From positions 1-9,709 of the forward strand of contig JBOHDE010000152.1 of assembly GCA_050699035.1 (NCBI GenBank): 9,709 bases of DNA, written 5' to 3'. The notes beneath the pieces were generated by a model. The model saw only the letters and a program-made list of their open reading frames with translations, was not told the DNA's origin and did not search any database. Both the position numbers and the translations under genes were made by a program. Shown here piece by piece: positions 1 to 6,200 of the stretch (position 1 is the stretch's first letter; the number at the start of each line of letters is the position of its first letter). This stretch comes from WHTB01 sp050699035 (GTDB taxonomy: Bacteria > Actinomycetota > Actinomycetes > Propionibacteriales > Nocardioidaceae).

Positions 1-1
1 G

Positions 2-349
2 TTCACCTCCGGCCGACCACACCCGATGATCGACCCCGCCACCCGGATCGAGTTCCTGCGGGCCGCGGTTCGGGATCCGGCGAGCGCCGTGGTCGTCGTC
101 GACATCGTGATCGGTCATGGAGCGGCCGAGGACCCGGCGGGCGCGCTGGCACCGGTCATCGCCGAGGCGGCTGGTTCCCCTGCCGCGCCGCTGGTGTTGG
201 CCTTCGTCGTCGGCACCGAGCACGACCCGCAGAACCTCGGCGAGCAGGAACAGCTCCTGCGGGACGCCGGGGCCGTCGTCGTCGACGACAGCACGACCGC
301 AGCCGAGGTGGCGGGCGATGTGTTGACCAAGATCGGAGCCACCCGATGA
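2..349 (+). CDS. fdrA: FdrA/AllF-like oxamate carbamoyltransferase subunit, C-terminal part (5' end outside window)
   Basis: This is the last 115 codons of a longer gene that enters from the left edge; the frame is open from base 2. An internal ATG at 26 is not the start, because the residues before it (FTSGRPHP) belong to the FdrA signature F-T-x-G-R-P-H-P-M-I-D-P. FdrA proteins are built like succinyl-CoA synthetase subunits (NAD-binding-like fold plus ligase-CoA flavodoxin-like domains), and only the end of the last domain is here. The stretch DIVIGHGAAEDPAG fits the conserved C-terminal strand-loop. In E. coli, FdrA (AllF) works with YlbE and YlbF as oxamate carbamoyltransferase, and the same gene order follows here. 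The stop overlaps the next start as ATGA (346-349), indicating translational coupling. Family assignment is firm; the exact substrate of this copy is inferred. Confidence 0.85.
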   Translation, partial: FTSGRPHPMIDPATRIEFLRAAVRDPASAVVVVDIVIGHGAAEDPAGALAPVIAEAAGSPAAPLVLAFVVGTEHDPQNLGEQEQLLRDAGAVVVDDSTTAAEVAGDVLTKIGATR

Positions 350-1761
350 GCCTTCGCACGTTGTTCGCCGGCGACCTCCACGTCGTCAACGTCGGCCTGG
401 AGAGTTTCGCGCAGCCGCTGCGAGACAGCGGTGTCGACGTCACCAGCATCGACTGGCGCCCACCGGCACATGGTGACGACGCGCTCGGCCTCGACCTGGC
501 CCGGCTGGTGGGTCATCCGCTCGTCGAGGCGTCGAACGCCGTGGCCATGGACCGCATCCTGGCCGTCCAGCCGCTGTGGGTCGACGTCTGTCCTGCGCGC
601 GAGGCGATCCCCGCGCTAGCCGAGCGGCGGCTGTTGCTGCACGCGGGGCCGCCGATCGCCTGGGCCGAGATGTGCGGACCGATGCGGGCAGCGGTCGTCG
701 GCGCAGCGCTGCTCGAGGGCTGGGCGTCCACGCCCGCGGAAGCAGAACGGCAAGCGGCCTCGGGAGGGATCGAGTTCGAACCCTGCCACCATCACGACGC
801 GGTGGGTCCGATGGCCGGGATCATCTCCCCGTCGATGCCGCTGATCGTGGTCGAGGACCCGGCGACCGGGCGACGGTCGTACAGCAACCTCAACGAGGGC
901 CAGGGGCGCTGCCTGCGTTACGGCGCCTTGGGCGACGACGTGATGGACCGCCTTCGGTGGATGAGCGCGCGGCTGGGCCCGTCGCTGCGAGCCGCGCTCC
1001 GTTCGCTGCCGGAGCCGGTCAACCTCAGGTCGCTCACCGCGCAGGCCCTCCAGATGGGCGACGAGTGCCACAGCCGCAACGTCGCATCGAGCGCGCTGCT
1101 GGTCCGCGAGCTTGCCGGTGCGCTGGCGCAGCAGCCGGGTCTTGGTGGACATGAGGCACTGGAGTTCCTCCGTGGGAACAACTACTGGTTCCTGAACTTC
1201 TCGATGGCGGCCAGCAAGCTCGCGACGATGGCAGGTCACGGCGTGGAGCACTCGACCGTGGTGACCGCGTTCGCCCGCAACGGGGTGGAGGTCGGCGTGC
1301 GAGTCAGCGGGTGCGGCGACTCGTGGTTCACCGCGCCTGCGGCCGATGTGGAGGGGCTGTACTTTCCCGGCTTCGGCCCCGAGGACGCCAATCCGGACAT
1401 CGGTGATAGTGCAATCGCCGAGGTCCATGGACTCGGCGGGTTCGCGTTGGCGGCGGCGCCAGCGATCGTCGGCTTCATCGGCGGGACTCCGGCAGCGGCC
1501 CGACGGATCAGCGAGGAGATGGCTACGATCACCGTCACCCGCCACCGGGACTACCAGCTCCCCGGGCTGGACTTCGTCGGCGCCCCGGTCGGCATCGACG
1601 TCCGCGCCGTCGTCGACACCGGGACCGAGCCCACGATCACCACCGGGATCTCCCACCGGGAGCCTGGCATCGGTCAGATCGGCGCCGGCATCACCCACGC
1701 CCCGTTGGAGTGCTTCATCAAGGCGTTGCGCGCGTTCCCAGCCCTGCCGGTGGAATCGTAG
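346..1761 (+). CDS. allG: DUF1116 protein, YlbE/AllG-like carbamoyltransferase subunit
   Basis: This 471-residue cytoplasmic protein has no signal peptide or membrane segment and belongs to the DUF1116 (YlbE/YahG) family. Recognisable conserved blocks are PCHHHDAVGPMAG (147-158), MGDECHSRN (237-245), GNNYWFLN (277-284), GCGDSW (322-327) and a C-terminal GIGQIGAGITHAPLECF (441-457). The His/Asp/Glu-rich blocks at 147-151 and 239-245 are candidate catalytic or ligand residues; their roles are not established from sequence. In E. coli the homologue is one of three subunits (AllFGH) catalysing carbamoyl transfer between oxalurate and phosphate. The start is set by GGAG at 335-338 and by the ATGA overlap with the upstream FdrA gene; the stop overlaps the next start by one base. 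It is somewhat longer than E. coli YlbE (about 420 residues). It could instead act on another ureido acid, as DUF1116 proteins also occur outside allantoin operons. Confidence 0.85.
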   Translation: MSLRTLFAGDLHVVNVGLESFAQPLRDSGVDVTSIDWRPPAHGDDALGLDLARLVGHPLVEASNAVAMDRILAVQPLWVDVCPAREAIPALAERRLLLHAGPPIAWAEMCGPMRAAVVGAALLEGWASTPAEAERQAASGGIEFEPCHHHDAVGPMAGIISPSMPLIVVEDPATGRRSYSNLNEGQGRCLRYGALGDDVMDRLRWMSARLGPSLRAALRSLPEPVNLRSLTAQALQMGDECHSRNVASSALLVRELAGALAQQPGLGGHEALEFLRGNNYWFLNFSMAASKLATMAGHGVEHSTVVTAFARNGVEVGVRVSGCGDSWFTAPAADVEGLYFPGFGPEDANPDIGDSAIAEVHGLGGFALAAAPAIVGFIGGTPAAARRISEEMATITVTRHRDYQLPGLDFVGAPVGIDVRAVVDTGTEPTITTGISHREPGIGQIGAGITHAPLECFIKALRAFPALPVES

Positions 1762-2672
1762 TGCTCGCTGTTGCGCCGAGGGTGCAATGCACCGGCCTGG
1801 TCAGCCAGGCCGTGGCTCGGCTCGTCACGAGACCGGCCCGCTCCACCCCGGTGGTCGCCACGACGAGGTCCGCGGTCTACCTCGCCACCGACGACCCCAC
1901 GGTCCCAGCGTTGGCGGTCGTCACCAGCGACGCCGTGCAGGTTCCGAACGCGATCGTCCTGGCGACTCGCGCCGTCCATCAGCCGTTCTGCGGAGTCGGC
2001 TCACCTGCGTCGGCGCTGGTCGGTGACGGCAGCATCGAGCTCGGTCCGCTCACGGTCACGATGGGCAGCTCCTGGGCGCCACCACGTCCCACGTTTCGCC
2101 ACCCGCAGCACGCGGTTGGTCGAGCCGAGGACCTCGGACGGCTGGTGAGCAGGCGGGCGGTGCCTCCGTCTCCCGAGATCGGTCGGCCGCTTACCGACCT
2201 CGTGGCAGGGCTTCGTGCGGTCGACTGGCACAGGGTCTCCGCCGCCAGCCATTCGCTCATCGGCCTCGGACCAGGGCTCACGCCGTCTGGTGACGACGTA
2301 CTTTCCGGTGCGCTCGTGACCGGCTCTGCGTTCGGGTGCCGAGTTCCTCGGCTGCGGGCTGCCGCCGAGGCAATGATCGGCGCAGCCGAGACCGCCCTCG
2401 GACGTACGCCACTCGTGTCCGCCGCACTTCTGAGACACGCGACCCGCGGTGAGTGCATCCCCGAACTTGCAGCGCTGCTGGCCGCGCTGGACGAGCGTGG
2501 CCCCTTTGATGGACCGCTCGCGGCCCTACTCGCGGTCGGCCACCATTCGGGCAGCGATTTGGCCCGCGGCGTCGCGATCGTCCTGGCTGCGGCGAACCCG
2601 CCGGAGCCAGCTCGCCCGGCTGACATCGGTATCGGCTGTCAGGAGGAGACGTCCTTTGTCGGCACCGCATGA
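1761..2672 (+). CDS. allH: DUF2877 protein, YlbF/AllH-like carbamoyltransferase subunit
   Basis: This protein of about 303 residues, with no export signal, belongs to the DUF2877 family (E. coli YlbF/AllH, about 270 residues). The family hallmarks are present in order: LIGLGPGLTPSGDD (166-179), the T-x-L-V-S-x-x-L-L segment (216-224) and VGHHSGSDLARG (259-270). The last normally reads G-H-S-S-G-x-D, so one Ser is replaced by His here. I start it at GTG 1761, which forms a TAGTG overlap with the DUF1116 stop and has GGTGGA at 1749-1754, six bases upstream. An in-frame ATG at 1710 would add 17 residues inside the upstream gene and is less likely. As third gene of the fdrA-DUF1116-DUF2877 set it is predicted to be a subunit of the same carbamoyltransferase. 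The last 20 or so residues (Pro/Ala-rich, then CQEETSF) look non-conserved and include a coding-embedded AGGAGG. Confidence 0.82.
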   Translation: MLAVAPRVQCTGLVSQAVARLVTRPARSTPVVATTRSAVYLATDDPTVPALAVVTSDAVQVPNAIVLATRAVHQPFCGVGSPASALVGDGSIELGPLTVTMGSSWAPPRPTFRHPQHAVGRAEDLGRLVSRRAVPPSPEIGRPLTDLVAGLRAVDWHRVSAASHSLIGLGPGLTPSGDDVLSGALVTGSAFGCRVPRLRAAAEAMIGAAETALGRTPLVSAALLRHATRGECIPELAALLAALDERGPFDGPLAALLAVGHHSGSDLARGVAIVLAAANPPEPARPADIGIGCQEETSFVGTA

Positions 2673-2808
2673 CAATGACGGGACCCCGGCGAGCCTGAAG
2701 ACTGTGGCGAACAGTACGTCGAGGATCGACGCTTCGTCGCGCCGAGGGAACGTCGCGATGCCTCGATGTCGTCACGCCCAAGGGGTGACCACATGGACCT
2801 GCTTGTCG
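2656..2808 (+). pseudogene. possible remnant of an IclR-type regulator N-terminus
   Basis: A consensus Shine-Dalgarno (AGGAGG, 2641-2646) lies nine bases before a TTG at 2656, inside the end of the DUF2877 gene. The frame starting there reads MSAPHDNDGTPA, then SLKTVAN and, after a degraded stretch, RRGNVAMPRCRHAQGVTT. IclR-family DNA-binding domains commonly begin S-L-K-T-V-x-x-A-L-x-V-L-x-x-L, followed by G-x-V-x-V-x-x-x-A-x-x-L-G-V-x-x-S-T. The spacing of the matches fits, but the hydrophobic helix residues are lost. Beyond about 2800 the frame becomes a shadow of the amidohydrolase gene. This could be a deleted or decayed regulator, or chance. IclR proteins (AllR) control allantoin genes in E. 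coli, which makes the idea plausible but does not prove it. The stretch 2673-2792 otherwise shows no gene. Confidence 0.25.
2780..2785 (+). promoter_or_regulatory. ribosome binding site deciding the amidohydrolase start
   Basis: AAGGGG lies seven bases before ATG 2793. The earlier in-frame ATG at 2766 has no such site, and its extra nine residues (MSSRPRGDH) lie outside the usual start of the family (M-D-L-L-V-G-N-A-R-V). Confidence 0.7.
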
Positions 2809-4061
2809 GGAACGCCCGAGTCTGGGACGACCGCCCACCCGTGGACATCGCCATCTCCGGCGGTGAGATCGTCGGCCTGGGGTCCGACCTCATGGGCGAA
2901 GCCGGGCGCACTATCGATGCCGAGGGCAGGGCCGTACTGCCGGGCTTCGTCGAGCCACACCTCCACATCGACAAGGCCCTGCTGTACCGGAGGCAGCCGG
3001 CCCGCGACGGGACCCTCGAGGAGGCCATTCGGCTCACCGGCAAGCTGAAGGCCGAGCAAGACCGCGACGACATGCTGCAGCGGTCGCGGGCAGTGCTCGA
3101 CATGGCCGTGCGGTCGGGCACGATCGCAGTCCGCGTCCACCCCGATGTCGACCCGGTCCAGCGGCTACTGGGCGTCGAGACCGCCCTTCAGCTGAAGGAC
3201 GAGTATCGCGACCTGCTCGACATCCAGGTCGTCGCGTTTCCCCAGGAAGGCATCATCAAGGCGCCGGGGACGTACGACCTGATGGTCGAGGCGATGCAGC
3301 TGGGCGCGACCGTCGTGGGTGGTTGTCCTTACAACGAGCCGACCTGGAGGGAGACCAAGGACCACATCGCGCTGGTCTTTGAGCTGGCACAGCGCTTCGA
3401 CGCCCCGGTCGACATGCACGCCGACTTCGCCAACGACACGTCCGACCATCGCTTCGCCTCTGCGCAGCACATCGCCGAGCAGACGATCAAGCTCGGCTAC
3501 CAGTCGCGGGTATCCCTCGGGCACGTCACCAGCCTGGCCTCGCTCACTCCTCCCGAGGCCGAGCCTGTCATCGACGCACTCCGTGAGGCCGACGTGCACA
3601 TCGTGACCCTGCCGGCCACCGACCTATACCTCGGAGGCCGAGGTGACGTCACGAACCAGCGCCGAGGTCTCACGCCCGTTCACCTACTGCGCGACTCGGG
3701 CGTCAACGTCACGTACTCATCGAACAACGTCCGCAACGCCTTCACGCCGTTCGGGAAGGCCGACCCGCTGATGATCGGTAACCTGCTGGCGCACGCGGCG
3801 CAGTTCGGCACGCCACACAGTCAACGTGAGGTGCTCCGGATGGCGACCTACGACGCCGCCCGGTCGATTGGCATCGAGTCGACCTACGGGCTGGCGGTCG
3901 GGAAGGTGGCCGACCTCGTGGTCTTCGACTGCACCCGGGTGGACGACGTCCTGCTCGACCTGCCGCCTCGGCGCTGGGTCATCAAGAGTGGCCAGGTCAC
4001 CGTCGAGACCCGGCACGAGTGTGTGATCCGCCCCGCGGCCGACGGAAGGGACCAGCAATGA
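2793..4061 (+). CDS. cytosine deaminase-like amidohydrolase with altered active site
   Basis: This is a 422-residue cytoplasmic metal-dependent hydrolase of the amidohydrolase superfamily, in the cytosine deaminase / AtzC-like clade. The N-terminal beta strands (V-x-N-A-R-V) precede the TIM-barrel metal motif PGFVEPHLHIDK (50-61; H56 and H58). Further landmarks are FPQEGI (149-154, Q151), DMHADF (207-212, H209), LGHVTSL (242-248, H244), SSNNVRNAFTPFG (309-321) and the closing GLAVGKVADLVVFD (366-379). Compared with E. coli CodA, the general acid/base Glu after the third His is replaced by F212, and the metal/catalytic Asp is N311. Cytosine itself is therefore an unlikely substrate; hydrolysis of a cyclic amide, ureide or imide is the alternative. 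The stop overlaps the DUF1097 start (ATGA). Its place behind an AllFGH-type set suggests a step in ureide or heterocycle catabolism. Confidence 0.85.
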   Translation: MDLLVGNARVWDDRPPVDIAISGGEIVGLGSDLMGEAGRTIDAEGRAVLPGFVEPHLHIDKALLYRRQPARDGTLEEAIRLTGKLKAEQDRDDMLQRSRAVLDMAVRSGTIAVRVHPDVDPVQRLLGVETALQLKDEYRDLLDIQVVAFPQEGIIKAPGTYDLMVEAMQLGATVVGGCPYNEPTWRETKDHIALVFELAQRFDAPVDMHADFANDTSDHRFASAQHIAEQTIKLGYQSRVSLGHVTSLASLTPPEAEPVIDALREADVHIVTLPATDLYLGGRGDVTNQRRGLTPVHLLRDSGVNVTYSSNNVRNAFTPFGKADPLMIGNLLAHAAQFGTPHSQREVLRMATYDAARSIGIESTYGLAVGKVADLVVFDCTRVDDVLLDLPPRRWVIKSGQVTVETRHECVIRPAADGRDQQ

Positions 4062-4612
4062 GCAACCAGCAGTCCAAGCCCACGACGACACCAGCCGCGG
4101 AGGAGTCCAACTGGCTTAACCTCCCAGTGGAGGTCGCGGCGTCGCTGCTCGCGATCACGACGGTGATCATCGCACTCGGGCCGCTCCATCTGCCGCCGTG
4201 GGCCGTCTTCATCGGGTGGGCCGGGACGTTCGCCATGGGCGGCCCGACGCCGGAGAACTTGAAGCGGATCTGGGCGGTGATGCCGCTGGGGTCGGTGACC
4301 GCGTTCCTGATCGTTGTGGCCTTCCAGCAGGCCGCAAAGATCCTCGAGGGATCGGCGTACGTCGTTGCTGAGATGGTGATCTTGTTCTGCCTCAACGGTG
4401 CCATGATCTCGGTGGCACGGTTCAGCAAGGCTCTGGCGTTCGTTCCAGGCATGTTCTTCGGCTTCGCCACGTACTTCGCCACCTTCTACGGCGGGTTCGG
4501 CCCCGACCCCCTGCAACCCTTTGCCGCGTTGGTCGCAGCCATCGCAATGAACGCTCTCGGGCCGCTCTACGCGTGGCTGAACGTGAAGCTCGCCGCCCCG
4601 CACGGCCACTGA
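4058..4612 (+). CDS. DUF1097 family integral membrane protein
   Basis: A 184-residue hydrophobic protein. After a polar, cytoplasm-like N-terminus (1-20), about six membrane segments can be seen, near 23-41, 46-61, 74-92, 101-121, 125-145 and 154-175. The WAVFIGWAGTFAMGG block (48-62), the following polar loop and the overall length fit the DUF1097 family (E. coli YcdZ is a member). The family's function is unknown; a channel or small transporter role is only a guess. The start is well supported: ATG 4058 overlaps the amidohydrolase stop as ATGA, with GGAAGGG at 4043-4049. The ORF could be extended 13 residues upstream, but that would be inside the previous gene. Coupling to the amidohydrolase suggests uptake or release of that enzyme's substrate or product. 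Confidence 0.75.
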   Translation: MSNQQSKPTTTPAAEESNWLNLPVEVAASLLAITTVIIALGPLHLPPWAVFIGWAGTFAMGGPTPENLKRIWAVMPLGSVTAFLIVVAFQQAAKILEGSAYVVAEMVILFCLNGAMISVARFSKALAFVPGMFFGFATYFATFYGGFGPDPLQPFAALVAAIAMNALGPLYAWLNVKLAAPHGH

Positions 4613-4614
4613 CG

Positions 4615-4646
4615 GGTTCGCAACCGCGGCGAGCTCGCCGAAGGTT
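4615..4646 (+). repeat. nested inverted repeats in the spacer before the amidase gene
   Basis: A perfect 14-base palindrome, CGGCGAGCTCGCCG (4627-4640), is flanked by AACC (4622-4625) and GGTT (4643-4646). The same AACC can instead pair with GGTT at 4615-4618 across a three-base loop, so two mutually exclusive hairpins are possible. It begins three bases after the DUF1097 stop. There is no T-tract, so it is not a classic intrinsic terminator. It could be a termination or processing hairpin, or an operator. The rest of 4613-4710 shows only the ribosome binding site GGAGGG (4700-4705). Confidence 0.5.
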
Positions 4647-4710
4647 CCGCCCCGCGAAACTACGCTGATGGGTTATCGACTCGTCACACGATCCGTATCG
4701 GAGGGCACCG

Positions 4711-6021
4711 ATGTACCCACCTACTCACACAGCAAGCGAACGCGGCGAGGCTGCTGCCCGGATGCTGCGCCAGGGAATTGGGAGGCGAGCGCTGCTGCGG
4801 GCGGCGGGCACCGTTGCGGCGACAGGTGCGTTCGGCTCGATGCTCGGCGGCCGGGCGTCCGCCGTTCCCGGCTCGACCGGTCCGGCACCCGGACGCGGCT
4901 TCCCGATCCTCCAACCAGGCGTCGGCCGGACGCCGGGGATCTATGTGCGTGCCTTGCCGCACGAGGTCTATTGGGGACACCTTCCCAACCGTCTCAGTGA
5001 GCCCGTGGCCGTGGTGGACTCGGGCGATGTCGTGACGCTGGACACCGTGTCCCACGAGGGGGTGCTCGAGGACCAGGGAAAGGACCCCCTGGGGTACTTC
5101 ACCTCGCACGGCGTCGCGGAGGACCAGATCCTCACCGACGCGGTCGACGTCGCGGCCGGCAGCGTCCACGACGGTCCCGGACCGCATGTGGTCACCGGAC
5201 CGATCGCCGTACGCGGTGCGGAGCGCGGGGATGTGCTGAAGATCGAGGTCCTCGGCCTCCCGCTGCGGGTGCCGTACGGCGTCGTCTCCAACCGTGAGGG
5301 CAAGGGCGCGCTGCCCGGCGAGTACCCGGAGGCCTTCCGCGGTGTCCCGGAGTTCGCTCAGTACCTCAACGAGGGAGGGAACGTCAGTGTGTTCACGACG
5401 GTGGAGAAGGCGCGTGGGCGCTACCGCGGCGTGCTGCCGGGCGAAGTGCCGGCGGGTTTCGACCTGGCGCCGTTCATGGGTCTGATGGGTGTCGCCAGAG
5501 ACACTGCCGACCTCGTGGACTCGGTGCCACCGACCGATGCCGGTGGCAACCTCGACATCAACGATCTCGGCGTCGGCACGACGTTGTACCTCCCGGTGCA
5601 GGTGCCGGGCGCGATGTTCTTCAGTGGTGACCCGCACATGGCACAGGGCGATGGCGAGGTCGCGCTGACGGCGATGGAGGGCGCGTTGCGGCCGACCTTC
5701 CGGCTCACCGTGCTGAAGCGGGGGAGTCGGCTGGCCCCGAAGGTGGCCTTCGACTACCCGTTCGCGGAGACACCGGACTTCTGGATTCCGATCGGGCTCA
5801 GTGACCCCGACGGTCCGGGCGGCGGTGGCAACACGACCAGCCTGGACGTGGCGATGAAGACGACAGTCCGCAACGCGCTGGCGTTCCTCACCGAGGAGTT
5901 GGGGATGGCGGGTCCGGTGGCCTACACCTACCTCAGCGCAGCGACTGACTTCGAGGTCTCGCAGGTGGTGGACCGCACGACCGGCATCCACGCACTCATC
6001 CGGAAGAGCGACTTCGGCTGA
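4711..6021 (+). CDS. Tat-exported acetamidase/formamidase family protein
   Basis: This 436-residue protein is predicted to hydrolyse a small amide to the acid and ammonia outside the cytoplasm. The N-terminus has a twin-arginine pattern (GRRALLRAAG, R25-R26), a hydrophobic stretch (31-47) and a likely cleavage site after A-S-A (49-51). The mature part matches the FmdA/AmdA family: HPLTGP-like HVVTGPIAVRGAERGDVL (159-176), GGNLDINDLGVGTTLYLPV (278-296) and GDPHMAQGDGE (307-317). H309, D314 and E316 lie in the conserved active-site region. FmdA/AmdA enzymes are usually cytoplasmic, so export is the odd point. ATG 4711 follows GGAGGG with five bases between. The gene stands alone between two spacers, downstream of the catabolic block and upstream of the importer promoter. 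Family is confident; substrate (formamide, acetamide or another amide) is unknown. Confidence 0.85.
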   Translation: MYPPTHTASERGEAAARMLRQGIGRRALLRAAGTVAATGAFGSMLGGRASAVPGSTGPAPGRGFPILQPGVGRTPGIYVRALPHEVYWGHLPNRLSEPVAVVDSGDVVTLDTVSHEGVLEDQGKDPLGYFTSHGVAEDQILTDAVDVAAGSVHDGPGPHVVTGPIAVRGAERGDVLKIEVLGLPLRVPYGVVSNREGKGALPGEYPEAFRGVPEFAQYLNEGGNVSVFTTVEKARGRYRGVLPGEVPAGFDLAPFMGLMGVARDTADLVDSVPPTDAGGNLDINDLGVGTTLYLPVQVPGAMFFSGDPHMAQGDGEVALTAMEGALRPTFRLTVLKRGSRLAPKVAFDYPFAETPDFWIPIGLSDPDGPGGGGNTTSLDVAMKTTVRNALAFLTEELGMAGPVAYTYLSAATDFEVSQVVDRTTGIHALIRKSDFG

Positions 6022-6048
6022 CGCCCGCAGCCCTGACCGACGCCCGCA
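6020..6048 (+). repeat. 10-base direct repeat after the amidase stop
   Basis: GACGCCCGCA occurs at 6020-6029 and again at 6039-6048, a 19-base period starting at the amidase stop codon. It could be paired binding sites on nearly the same helix face, or chance in G/C-rich DNA. Confidence 0.35.
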
Positions 6049-6073
6049 CCGTCTCACCACCGCCGCAGGACGA

Positions 6074-6102
6074 TTGTCGGCGCATTTCATATCAGATATG
6101 TT
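6074..6102 (+). promoter_or_regulatory. putative promoter of the ABC importer operon
   Basis: TTGTCG (6074-6079) resembles a -35 box and TATGTT (6097-6102) a -10 box, each matching consensus at four of six bases, with a 17-base spacer. They sit in the only A/T-rich patch of the 6022-6200 spacer. Transcription would begin near 6109, leaving a leader of about 90 bases. The call rests on pattern only. Confidence 0.5.
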
Positions 6103-6106
6103 CTGC
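6082..6106 (+). promoter_or_regulatory. palindromic operator overlapping the importer promoter
   Basis: CATATC (6088-6093) and GATATG (6095-6100) are exact reverse complements around a single A. GCA (6082-6084) and TGC (6104-6106) add symmetric outer arms three bases away. The site fills the spacer and covers part of the proposed -10 box, the classic position for a repressor operator. Dimeric GntR-, IclR- or TetR-type regulators bind sites of this size; which one acts here cannot be told, and no intact regulator gene lies in the window. Confidence 0.6.
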
Positions 6107-6118
6107 CGGAAGGCGTGC

Positions 6119-6136
6119 CGGCGACGATGATCGCCG
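6119..6136 (+). repeat. leader hairpin 1
   Basis: CGGCGA (6119-6124) pairs with TCGCCG (6131-6136) across a six-base loop, in the presumed untranslated leader of the importer operon. It could be chance in G/C-rich DNA. Confidence 0.3.
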
Positions 6137-6157
6137 ACCTTCGACGGGACGGGGGCC

Positions 6158-6174
6158 TTCGCGGGCTGCGCGAA
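6158..6174 (+). repeat. leader hairpin 2
   Basis: TTCGCG (6158-6163) pairs with CGCGAA (6169-6174) across the loop GGCTG, about 15 bases before the ribosome binding site. There is no T-run after it, so it is not an evident terminator. Confidence 0.3.
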
Positions 6175-6188
6175 ACGATCCGAGCACC

Positions 6189-6195
6189 GAGGTGA
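6189..6195 (+). promoter_or_regulatory. ribosome binding site deciding the binding-protein start
   Basis: GAGGTGA lies five bases before ATG 6201. The alternative in-frame GTG at 6192 is inside this element and so is unlikely to be the start. Confidence 0.65.
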
Positions 6196-6200
6196 GTCTG

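Noticed and set aside
576..1154. 192-codon + strand frame inside the DUF1116 gene
   Set aside because: Arg/Gly/Ala-rich composition typical of an out-of-frame reading; no ribosome binding site or motif.
616..1698. 360-codon open frame on the minus strand opposite the DUF1116 gene
   Set aside because: Low-complexity Arg/Asp/Gly-rich translation with no motif; the + strand protein is clearly the real one.
2766..2768. ATG as start of the amidohydrolase
   Set aside because: No ribosome binding site; ATG 2793 has AAGGGG at good spacing and matches the usual family N-terminus.
6022..6073. Intrinsic terminator after the amidase gene
   Set aside because: No stable G/C stem followed by a T-run was found; only a 10-base direct repeat is present.
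4684..6090. 468-codon open frame on the minus strand opposite the amidase
   Set aside because: It is rich in Arg/His/Val with no recognisable domain and mirrors a gene with clear family motifs; a typical antisense shadow in high-GC coding DNA.
6192..6194. GTG as start of the binding lipoprotein
   Set aside because: It lies within the GAGGTGA ribosome binding site for ATG 6201, which gives a normal lipoprotein signal.
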